Shown here: positions 57,909-64,000 of the stretch, piece by piece
Layout: the number at the start of each line of letters is the position of its first letter
Numbering within the stretch: the first letter of the stretch is position 1
NCBI GenBank assembly: GCA_963728395.1
Contig: CAVSJJ010000003.1
Coordinates: forward strand, 372,001 to 436,000
Reading direction: 5' to 3'
Source: CAVSJJ01 sp963728395
Lineage (GTDB): Bacteria > Actinomycetota > Actinomycetes > Actinomycetales > Dermatophilaceae
Length of the DNA stretch: 64,000 bases
The notes under the pieces: generated by a model
Databases searched by the model: none
The model's input: the letters and a program-made list of their open reading frames with translations, nothing else
What the model was told of the DNA's origin: nothing
Program-made: the position numbers and the translations under genes

Positions 57909-58651
57909 GTGTCCGGTGACATGCGGCCGGCTCGCCCGGCCGTCGTGCGCCGGCCGCCGGCCGTGGCTCTCGCCCGGATCCTCGGCCGAGACCTCCTCGA
58001 GAGCGCCCGGGACCTCGCGCCGGTTGTCCTCGTCGTGGCGTTCTTCCAGGTCGTCGTCCTGCGCCAGGCGTTGCCCGATGTCGGCCGGATCCTCGTTGGC
58101 GCGCTGGCCGTCGTCGTCGGGCTCGCGCTGTTCGTCCGCGGCCTGCGGCTCGGGCTCTTCCCGATCGGCGAGCAGATGGCGCGCGGCTTCGCCCGGCGGG
58201 GAAGCCTCCCGGCCCTGGTCGTCTTCGCCTTCGCCCTCGGGTTCTCGACGACGGTCGCCGAGCCGGCCCTCATCGCCATCGCCGCCTCCGCCGCCGCCCG
58301 CAGCGGTTACGCCCTCGGGCTCCGGCTCACCGTTGCCGTCTCGGTGGGCGTGGCCCTGGTCATCGGCGTCGTCCGGATCATCAAGGGCTGGCCGATCCGG
58401 TGGTTCATCCTCGGCGGATACGTCTCGTCGTCCTCATGGCGGCCGTCGCACCGAGCGACATCGTCGGCATCGCCTACGACTCCGGGGGCGTGACGACCTC
58501 GACGGTCACGGTGCCCCTCGTGACGGCGCTCGGCGTCGGCCTGTCGTCGTCGATCCGCGGGCGCAGCCCACTCGTCGATGGCTTCGGGCTCATCGCCCTC
58601 GCCTCGCTCACGCCGATCGTCTTCGTCCTCGGCTACGGGATGTTGGCATGA
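57909..58651 (+). pseudogene. DUF1538 membrane protein, first copy, frameshifted
   Basis: The frame from the GTG at 57909 reads a DUF1538 protein (ESARDLAPVVLVVAFFQVVV, then FSTTVAEPALIAIAASAAAR) up to about 58425, then loses similarity and ends at 58493. The rest of the protein continues in another frame, from about 58430 to 58651 (VAPSDIVGIAYDSGGVTTST, then RSPLVDGFGLIALASLTPIV), matching the second copy downstream. The shift equals one missing base near 58425-58435. It may be a true mutation, a sequencing error or programmed frameshifting. Confidence 0.8.
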
Positions 58652-59424
58652 CTGGCTACGGGCAGCTGCTCATCGACGCGTTGCGCGACACGGTGCTCGC
58701 CGTCCTCCCGATCGCCGTGATCCTCGCCCTGTTCCAGGTCGCCGTCCTGCGCCGACCGGTCGTCAACCTCGGCCAGGTCGTCCTCGGCTTCCTCCTCGTC
58801 GTCTTGGGCATGTCGCTGTTCCTCGCCGGGCTCGGCGAGGCGCTGTTCCCGCTCGGACGACACATGGCCGGGCAGCTGACCGACCCGCAGCTGGTGGGAG
58901 ACGGCCGGGCCGGTTGGACGGCATACCTGTGGGTCTATGTGTTCGGCGCAGCCATCGGCTTCGCCACCACCCTCGCCGAGCCGGCGCTGCTCGCGGTCGC
59001 CATCAAGGCCGACGAGATCTCCGGCGGCACGATCTCGGCGTGGGGGCTGCGGGTCGCCGTCGCCATCGGGGTCGCCGTCGGCATCGCCGTCGGCTGCCTG
59101 CGGATCGTGACGGTGACGCCGCTGCCGGCCTACATCATCGGCGGGTATGCCGTCGTCACCGTCCTGTCGGCGCGGGCTCCGCGGGCCATCCTCGCCCTCG
59201 CCTTCGACACCGGCGGGGTCACGACGTCCACCGTCACCGTGCCCGTCGTCGCCGCCCTCGGCCTCGGCCTCGCCAGCACGATCGAGGGGCGCAGCCCCCT
59301 CGTCGACGGGTTCGGGCTCATCGCCTTCGCCAGCCTGTTCCCCATGATCACCGTCATGCTCTATGCCGGGCTCGGTCAGTGGCGCCGCGAGCGCCGTCCC
59401 GCGCCCCCGTCCAAGGAGGTCTGA
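58648..59424 (+). CDS. DUF1538 membrane protein, second copy
   Basis: A 258-residue integral membrane protein with about six helices. It shares with the first copy the patterns AVLPIAVILALFQVAVLRRP, IGFATTLAEPALLAVAIKAD and FDTGGVTTSTVTVPVVAALG, then GRSPLVDGFGLIAFASLFP. Family members are thought to be transport proteins, but I know of no proven substrate. The ATG overlaps the stop of the first copy (ATGA). The PII-like gene starts at its stop codon. Confidence 0.88.
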   Translation: MTGYGQLLIDALRDTVLAVLPIAVILALFQVAVLRRPVVNLGQVVLGFLLVVLGMSLFLAGLGEALFPLGRHMAGQLTDPQLVGDGRAGWTAYLWVYVFGAAIGFATTLAEPALLAVAIKADEISGGTISAWGLRVAVAIGVAVGIAVGCLRIVTVTPLPAYIIGGYAVVTVLSARAPRAILALAFDTGGVTTSTVTVPVVAALGLGLASTIEGRSPLVDGFGLIAFASLFPMITVMLYAGLGQWRRERRPAPPSKEV

Positions 59425-59774
59425 TGCACTTCAAGCTGATCCTCGTCATCGTCGAGGACGCCGACACCCCGGCGCTGTGCGAGGTCGCGCGGCGCGAGGG
59501 AGCGACCGGCTCGACGGTCATCAGCCAGGCCCGGGGGGAGGGGATGGTCCCGCAGCGCACGTTCTTCGGCCTCGACCTCGAGGCTCGGCGCGACGTCATC
59601 CTCCTCCTCGTCGAGGAGCACCTCAGCCGACGGATCCTTGAGGCGATCGGCCGGGTCGGGGGCTTCGACGAGCATCCCGGCCGGGGGATCGCCTTCCAGA
59701 TCGACGTCGAGGACGCCGTCGGGGTGATGATGCAGCAGAGAACGCTGGAGGACCGGGTGGAGGAGGAGCTGTGA
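59424..59774 (+). CDS. PII-like signalling protein
   Basis: A 116-residue protein with the PII ferredoxin-like fold: HFKLILVIVEDADTPALCEV as the first strand and helix, a T-loop region (TVISQARGEGMVPQRTFFGL) and DVILLLVEEHLSRRILEAIG. It lacks the classic Tyr51 T-loop of GlnB, so it belongs to the wider PII-like group that often regulates a neighbouring transporter. It shares one base with the DUF1538 stop (TGATG) and overlaps the CBS gene (GTGA). Confidence 0.82.
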   Translation: MHFKLILVIVEDADTPALCEVARREGATGSTVISQARGEGMVPQRTFFGLDLEARRDVILLLVEEHLSRRILEAIGRVGGFDEHPGRGIAFQIDVEDAVGVMMQQRTLEDRVEEEL

Positions 59775-60178
59775 GCGAGGCACGACGGGTCGTCCGGGTC
59801 CGCGATGTCATGAAGCACCAGGTCGACCTCGTCGACGGGTTGACGACGGTGGCGGACGCCCTGCGCGAGATGAAGCACAGCGAGACCAAGGCGCTGCTCG
59901 TCGACAAGCGGTTCGAGGACGACGAGTACGGCATCCTCCTCATCTCCGACATCGCCAGGTACGTGCTGGCCAAGGACCGGGCGCCCGAGCGGGTGCACGT
60001 CTACGAGATCATGACGAAGCCGGTCCTCGGGGTCGACCCCGAGATGGACATCCGCTACTGCGCCCGGATGTTCGACCAGTTCGGCCTCTCCCGGGCACCC
60101 GTCATCGAGAACGGCGAGATCATCGGCATCGTCAGCCACACCGACATGGTGTTGCGCGGGCTCTACCGCGAACTGTGA
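59771..60178 (+). CDS. CBS-pair protein
   Basis: A 135-residue protein that is just one pair of CBS domains: the first at about 8-68 (VRDVMKHQVDLVDGLTTVAD), the second at about 75-135 (VYEIMTKPVLGVDPEMDIRY, then NGEIIGIVSHTDMVLRG). Such pairs bind adenine nucleotides. It is the last gene of the DUF1538-DUF1538-PII-CBS unit, where it probably senses energy state. A hairpin at 60213-60228 follows. Confidence 0.88.
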   Translation: MSEARRVVRVRDVMKHQVDLVDGLTTVADALREMKHSETKALLVDKRFEDDEYGILLISDIARYVLAKDRAPERVHVYEIMTKPVLGVDPEMDIRYCARMFDQFGLSRAPVIENGEIIGIVSHTDMVLRGLYREL

Positions 60179-60212
60179 TCCCCCACTGCTGGCAAACCGC
60201 GCGGATTCGCCA

Positions 60213-60228
60213 GGTGGCGGTTGCCACC
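60213..60228. terminator. Hairpin between CBS gene and phosphoketolase
   Basis: A 6-bp stem GGTGGC/GCCACC with loop GGTT, 35 bp after the CBS stop and 28 bp before the phosphoketolase start. It may be a terminator or a leader element. Confidence 0.4.
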
Positions 60229-60255
60229 GGCCGCTGGGCGGAGTGAGATGGGGAC

Positions 60256-62661
60256 ATGACCATGACGTCGACGCAGGCCGCCTACACCCCGGAGGACCTC
60301 GACCTCGACCTGCGCTGGTGGGCCGCGGCGAACTACCTCACCGTGGGTCAGATCTACCTCCAGCGCAACGCTCTCCTGCGCGAGCCCCTCACCCTCGAGC
60401 ACATCAAGCCCCGGCTGCTGGGGCACTGGGGCACCAGCCCCGGCCTTTCGATGGTCTATGCCCTGATCAACCGGGTCATCCGCGAGACCGGCAGCGACTG
60501 GCTCTATGTCACCGGGCCCGGCCATGGTGGTCCGGCGCTCGTCGGCGCGGCCTGGCTGGAGGGGACCTACTCCGAGATCTACCCCACCATCGGCCGCGAC
60601 GCGGTCGGCATGCGGGCGCTGTTCCGCCAGTTCTCCTCGCCGGGCGGCGTCCCGAGCCATGTGAGCGTCCAGACCCCCGGGTCGATCCACGAGGGCGGCG
60701 AGCTCGGCTACGCCCTCGTCCACGCCGCCGGGGCGGCATTCGACCACCCCGACCTCATCGTGGCGTGTGTCGTCGGCGACGGCGAGGCCGAGACCGGTCC
60801 GCTCTCGGCCTCCTGGCGGTTGCCCACCTTCCTCAACCCGCGACGCGACGGCGCCGTTCTCCCGATCGTGCACCTCAACGGCTACAAGATCGCCGGCCCG
60901 ACCGTGCTCGGCCGAACGAGCGACGAGGACGTCGAGGCCTACCTGCGCAGCCAGGGGTGGGACCCGGTCACGGTGGCCGGCGACGACCCGGGTGAGGTCT
61001 TCCCGACCCTGTATGCCGCGCTCCGCTCGGCCCACTCGCGCATCCGCGACCTGCAGACCCGTTCCCGCTCCGAGGACGCCGAGAGCCCGCCGGGACGCCA
61101 CCGGTGGCCGGCCATCGTCCTGCGCACCCCGAAGGGCTGGACCGGCCCGGCCGAGGTGGACGGGATCCAGATCGAGGGCACGAACCTCGCCCACCAGGTG
61201 CCCCTCTCCGGGCTGGCCGCGAACCCCGACCACCTGCGGATGCTCGAGGAGTGGATGCGCGGCTACCACCCCGAGGAGCAGTTCGACGAGGACGGCCGGC
61301 TCCGCCCCGAGCTCGCCGCTCTCGCACCCGAGGGAGACAAGCGGATGTCGGCCACGGCATACGCGAACGGCGGTCGGCTGCGCACCCCACTGCCGATCCC
61401 CGACCTCGACCGGTACGCGGTCCCCGTCGACGTACCGGGCCAGAGCTGGGTCGAGAACACCTACTCGACCGGTGAGCTGATGCGCGACGTGTATGCCGCG
61501 GACACCCGCCCGGACGGCGGCGGGACCTTCCGGCTGTTCTGCCCGGACGAGACCGCGAGCAACCGGCTGCAGGCGGTCTTCGAGGTGACCGACCGGTGCT
61601 TCCAGGGGCCGCTCGTCGCGACCGACAGCCAGCTCGGCCCGGACGGCCGGGTCATGGAGGTGCTGAGCGAGCACCTGTGCCAGGGCTGGCTCGAGGGATA
61701 CCTCCTCAGCGGCCGGCACGGGATGTTCGCGACGTACGAGGCGTTCGCCATGGTGTCGGCCTCGATGGCGATCCAGCACGTCAAGTGGCTCCAGCACGCG
61801 ATGACCCTGCGCTGGCGCGAGCCGGTGTCCTCGCTCAATGTCCTGCTCACCTCGACCTGCTGGCGCAACGACCACAACGGCTTCTCGCACCAGGGCCCCG
61901 GGCTCATCGACGCACTCATCCCGCTGGCCCCGGACGTCGTCCGGGTGTGGCTGCCGCCGGACGCGAACTCGACCCTGTCCATCGCCGATCACTGCCTGCG
62001 CAGCACCAACCATGTCAACCTCATCGTCGTCGACAAGCAGAAGCACCTGCAGTACCTCACCCTGGAGCAGGCGCACGAGCACTGCGCCGCCGGGGCTGGG
62101 GTGTGGGAGTGGGCCGGGACCTGCCCTGAGGAGGAGGAGCCGGACATCGTCCTCGCCTGCGCGGGCGACGTCCCGACCCAGGAGACCCTGGCGGCCGCGG
62201 AGCTGCTGCGCGAGCACGTCCCCGACCTGCGGGTGCGGGTCGTCAACGTCGTCGACCTCATGGCCCTGCTGCCCGAGAACGACCACCCGCACGGCTTCAC
62301 CGACACCCAGTTCGATGACCTGTTCACCGCCGAGAAGCACGTCGTCTTCGCGTTCCACGGCTACCCCCGGGCGATCCACCAGCTCGTCCACGGGCGGACG
62401 GCGCCGGGCCGGTTCCACGTGCGCGGGTTCAACGAGCAGGGCACGACGACGACGCCGTTCGACATGGTCGTCCTCAACCGGATGAGCCGGTTCCATCTGG
62501 TCAAGGAGGCGCTGCGCCGCTCTTCGCGCCGCACGTCGGGCTGGAACCACCTGGTCCAGCTGTGCGACCAGCGGCTGTCCGAGCACGAGACCTACATCCG
62601 CGAGCACCTCGAGGACCTGCCCGACATCGCCGGGTGGACCTGGCGCGGCCCGACCCCCTGA
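60256..62661 (+). CDS. xfp: Phosphoketolase
   Basis: An 801-residue thiamine-diphosphate enzyme that splits xylulose 5-phosphate (and perhaps fructose 6-phosphate) to acetyl phosphate. Signature motifs are GPGHGGPAL near 92, SIHEGGELGYAL near 155, the TPP loop VVGDGEAETGPLSASW near 175-190 and IVHLNGYKIAGPTVLGR. The C-terminal domain has HDHNGFSHQGPGLID-type sequence (NDHNGFSHQGPGLIDALIPL). Length and order are complete. An ATG at 60262 is an alternative start. No acetate kinase gene is adjacent. Confidence 0.95.
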   Translation: MTMTSTQAAYTPEDLDLDLRWWAAANYLTVGQIYLQRNALLREPLTLEHIKPRLLGHWGTSPGLSMVYALINRVIRETGSDWLYVTGPGHGGPALVGAAWLEGTYSEIYPTIGRDAVGMRALFRQFSSPGGVPSHVSVQTPGSIHEGGELGYALVHAAGAAFDHPDLIVACVVGDGEAETGPLSASWRLPTFLNPRRDGAVLPIVHLNGYKIAGPTVLGRTSDEDVEAYLRSQGWDPVTVAGDDPGEVFPTLYAALRSAHSRIRDLQTRSRSEDAESPPGRHRWPAIVLRTPKGWTGPAEVDGIQIEGTNLAHQVPLSGLAANPDHLRMLEEWMRGYHPEEQFDEDGRLRPELAALAPEGDKRMSATAYANGGRLRTPLPIPDLDRYAVPVDVPGQSWVENTYSTGELMRDVYAADTRPDGGGTFRLFCPDETASNRLQAVFEVTDRCFQGPLVATDSQLGPDGRVMEVLSEHLCQGWLEGYLLSGRHGMFATYEAFAMVSASMAIQHVKWLQHAMTLRWREPVSSLNVLLTSTCWRNDHNGFSHQGPGLIDALIPLAPDVVRVWLPPDANSTLSIADHCLRSTNHVNLIVVDKQKHLQYLTLEQAHEHCAAGAGVWEWAGTCPEEEEPDIVLACAGDVPTQETLAAAELLREHVPDLRVRVVNVVDLMALLPENDHPHGFTDTQFDDLFTAEKHVVFAFHGYPRAIHQLVHGRTAPGRFHVRGFNEQGTTTTPFDMVVLNRMSRFHLVKEALRRSSRRTSGWNHLVQLCDQRLSEHETYIREHLEDLPDIAGWTWRGPTP

Positions 62662-62665
62662 CCCG

Positions 62666-62827
62666 GGGTCGGCCCCCGCCGCCGGCAACAACTTCCCAAT
62701 TGGGTGACTTCCCGACCCCGGGTCGGCCCCCGCCGCCGGCAACAACTTCCCAATTGGGTGACTTCCCGACCCCGGGTCGGCCCCCGCCGCCGGCAACAAC
62801 TTCCCAATTGGGTGACTTCCCGACCGC
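62666..62827. repeat. Three 54-bp tandem repeats
   Basis: Three head-to-tail copies (62666-62719, 62720-62773, 62774-62827) that differ only at the outer end. Each contains the palindrome CCCAATTGGG, and CCGACCCCGGGTCGG spans each junction. They fill the gap between the convergent phosphoketolase and beta-CASP genes, so they could form repeated terminators. Confidence 0.9.
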
Positions 62828-62844
62828 GGGGGGCGGGAGCGGGG

Positions 62845-64000
62845 TCACAGGGCGACCCGCTCCTTGTCGCGCGGCACCACCGTGAGCCAGCCGAGCTCGC
62901 GGCGGACCCGTTCGGCGAGGGCGCGGGAGCCGCGCGGCTCGCCGTGGACGACATAGGTCGTTCCCGGCGGATCCGGTATGCCGGCCAGCCAACCGAGCAG
63001 CTCGTCGGCGTCCGCATGCACCGAGAAGCCGTCGACCTGGACGACCTCGGCCCGGACGGGCACGTAGCGGCCGTGCATCTTCAGCTGGTCGGCGCCCTCG
63101 GCGAGATCGCGGCCCCGGGTCCCGACGGCCTGGTAGCCGACGAGGACGACGGCGTTGTCCGGGTCCGGCAGCAGGTGTCGCAGGTGGTGGACGACCCGCC
63201 CGCCGGTCGCCATCCCGGACGCGGAGATGACGATGCACGGGTGGTCCGGCCGGTTGAGCGCCATCGACTGCTCGGCCGAGCGCGCCTCGCGGACCTGGGC
63301 GACGTCCAGGACGCGGGGGTCCAGGCCCGGTCGTAGATCGGGGTCACCGGCCCGAAGCGCCGACCGGTAGACCTCGAGGGTCGCCAGGGCCATCGGACTG
63401 TCGAGGTGGACGGGCACCGTGGGGATCCGGCCGGCGTCCATCAGCGTCCGCAGTGCGTCGAGCACGACCTCGGTCCGGTCCACGGCGAAGGCCGGGATGA
63501 GGACCGTCCCGCCCCGCGCGATCGTCCGGGCGACGATGTCCGCGAGGGCCTCGAGCGCGTCGGCTCCGTGTCGCCGATCGCCATAGGTCGACTCGACGAG
63601 GAGGGTGTCACACGGTGGGGGCGGCGGTGGCGGGGCCAGGAGCGGGTGCGACGGACGGCCGAGGTCGCCGCTGACGAGGAGGCGGTGCCCGTCGATGGTG
63701 ACGAGCGCGGACGCCGAGCCGAGGATGTGCCCGGCCGGCCGAAGGGTCACCTCGACGCCCTCGAGCACCGGGGTGGGATCGCCGAAGCCGACGCGCCGGA
63801 ACAGGGGGAGCACCCGCTGCGCGTCGTCGACGTCGTAGAGCGGCCGGGGCTGGGCGTGCCTGGAGAAGCCGCGGGACGCGGCATACCGCGCGTCCTCGAC
63901 CTGGAGGTGCGCGCTGTCGGTGAGGACGATCGCCGCGAGCTCGGCCGTGCGGCCGGTCGTCACCACCTCGCCGGTGAACCCCTGGTCGACGAGGGCCGGC
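62845..64000 (-). CDS. MBL-fold beta-CASP metallo-hydrolase (5' end outside window)
   Basis: The frame is open to the window edge and starts upstream of it. Visible parts are the end of the metallo-beta-lactamase domain (GHILGSASALVTIDGHRLLV, then SGDLGRP, with the metal aspartate), and the beta-CASP insert with STYGDRRHG, VLIPAFAVDRTEVVL and CIVISASGMATGGRVVHHL. The C-terminal FSVHADADELLGWL gives the last zinc histidine. The family cuts RNA (CPSF73/RNase J relatives). The HxHxDH motif lies beyond the window. Confidence 0.88.
   Translation of the reverse strand, partial: PALVDQGFTGEVVTTGRTAELAAIVLTDSAHLQVEDARYAASRGFSRHAQPRPLYDVDDAQRVLPLFRRVGFGDPTPVLEGVEVTLRPAGHILGSASALVTIDGHRLLVSGDLGRPSHPLLAPPPPPPPCDTLLVESTYGDRRHGADALEALADIVARTIARGGTVLIPAFAVDRTEVVLDALRTLMDAGRIPTVPVHLDSPMALATLEVYRSALRAGDPDLRPGLDPRVLDVAQVREARSAEQSMALNRPDHPCIVISASGMATGGRVVHHLRHLLPDPDNAVVLVGYQAVGTRGRDLAEGADQLKMHGRYVPVRAEVVQVDGFSVHADADELLGWLAGIPDPPGTTYVVHGEPRGSRALAERVRRELGWLTVVPRDKERVAL

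Noticed and set aside
62666..62827. CRISPR array
   Set aside because: Whole units repeat without unique spacers, and no cas genes are present.
62501..63238. Repeat protein with three GKSPNWEVVAGGGGRPG units on the minus strand
   Set aside because: The frame only reflects the 54-bp period being a multiple of three, and it overlaps the phosphoketolase and beta-CASP genes.

Overview
The window is high-GC actinobacterial chromosome. Gene order and content (mycothiol ligase mshC, pup-proteasome genes, pafBC, tatAC, helY, F420-type oxidoreductase, WhiB, leaderless-type promoters) point to an actinomycete. Protein style and the presence of both prcA and prcB with pup suggest the Intrasporangiaceae/Dermatophilaceae group, but this placement is inference from memory of related genomes, not a computed result.

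Layout. 1-690: the start of a HipA-like gene and a divergent cupin gene. 731-14664: a 13.9 kb integrated phage-like element. It is bounded by a 22-bp direct repeat that is the 3' end of a tRNA-Leu(GAG) gene; the intact tRNA lies at the right end. The element has an integrase, a regulator region (XRE repressor, excisionase-like protein, promoter with repeated operators), and a ~10 kb leftward operon whose genes mostly overlap by 4 nt (ATGA or GTGA). That operon encodes a RepA-like ATPase, small and large terminase, a WhiB protein, several unknown proteins and a tape measure protein. No portal or capsid gene is visible, and the gene after the tape measure is cut after 32 codons, so this is either a decayed prophage or a phage satellite. 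A catalytic-domain-only second tyrosine recombinase sits at the left end.

14.8-25.8 kb: core genes, including an M20 peptidase, aldo/keto reductase, F420-type oxidoreductase, uppP, the MSMEG_4193 / DUF3090 / SCO1664 / mshC cluster, a PAC2 protein, a HAD phosphatase and a RecB-family nuclease. 25.9-31.0 kb: metH and a site-2-type protease. 31.1-52.6 kb: the pupylation-proteasome locus: trmI, mpa, dop, pup, prcB, prcA, pafA, two FKBP isomerases, pafB, pafC, tatA, tatC, a lipid kinase and helY. An inserted block (secreted metallopeptidase, DUF3054 protein, PRPP synthetase) separates mpa from dop. Pup is conjugated by PafA; Dop prepares and removes Pup; Mpa unfolds Pup-tagged proteins into the PrcA/PrcB core; PafBC is the DNA-damage-responsive activator.

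52.6-64 kb: DinB-like protein, 5'-3' exonuclease, Lrp-type regulator, YbaK deacylase, a divergent lysine-aminomutase-like / 3,5-diaminohexanoate dehydrogenase pair, a DUF1538-DUF1538-PII-CBS operon (first DUF1538 gene frameshifted), phosphoketolase and a beta-CASP metallo-hydrolase cut by the window edge.

Recurring DNA-level signals: at least 25 genes have a TANNNT box 6-8 nt before the start codon, which implies leaderless mRNAs. A heptamer GGCATAC/GTATGCC is unusually frequent in the host part. Large palindromic or tandem structures lie between genes at 25.84-25.95, 54.01-54.11 and 62.67-62.83 kb.
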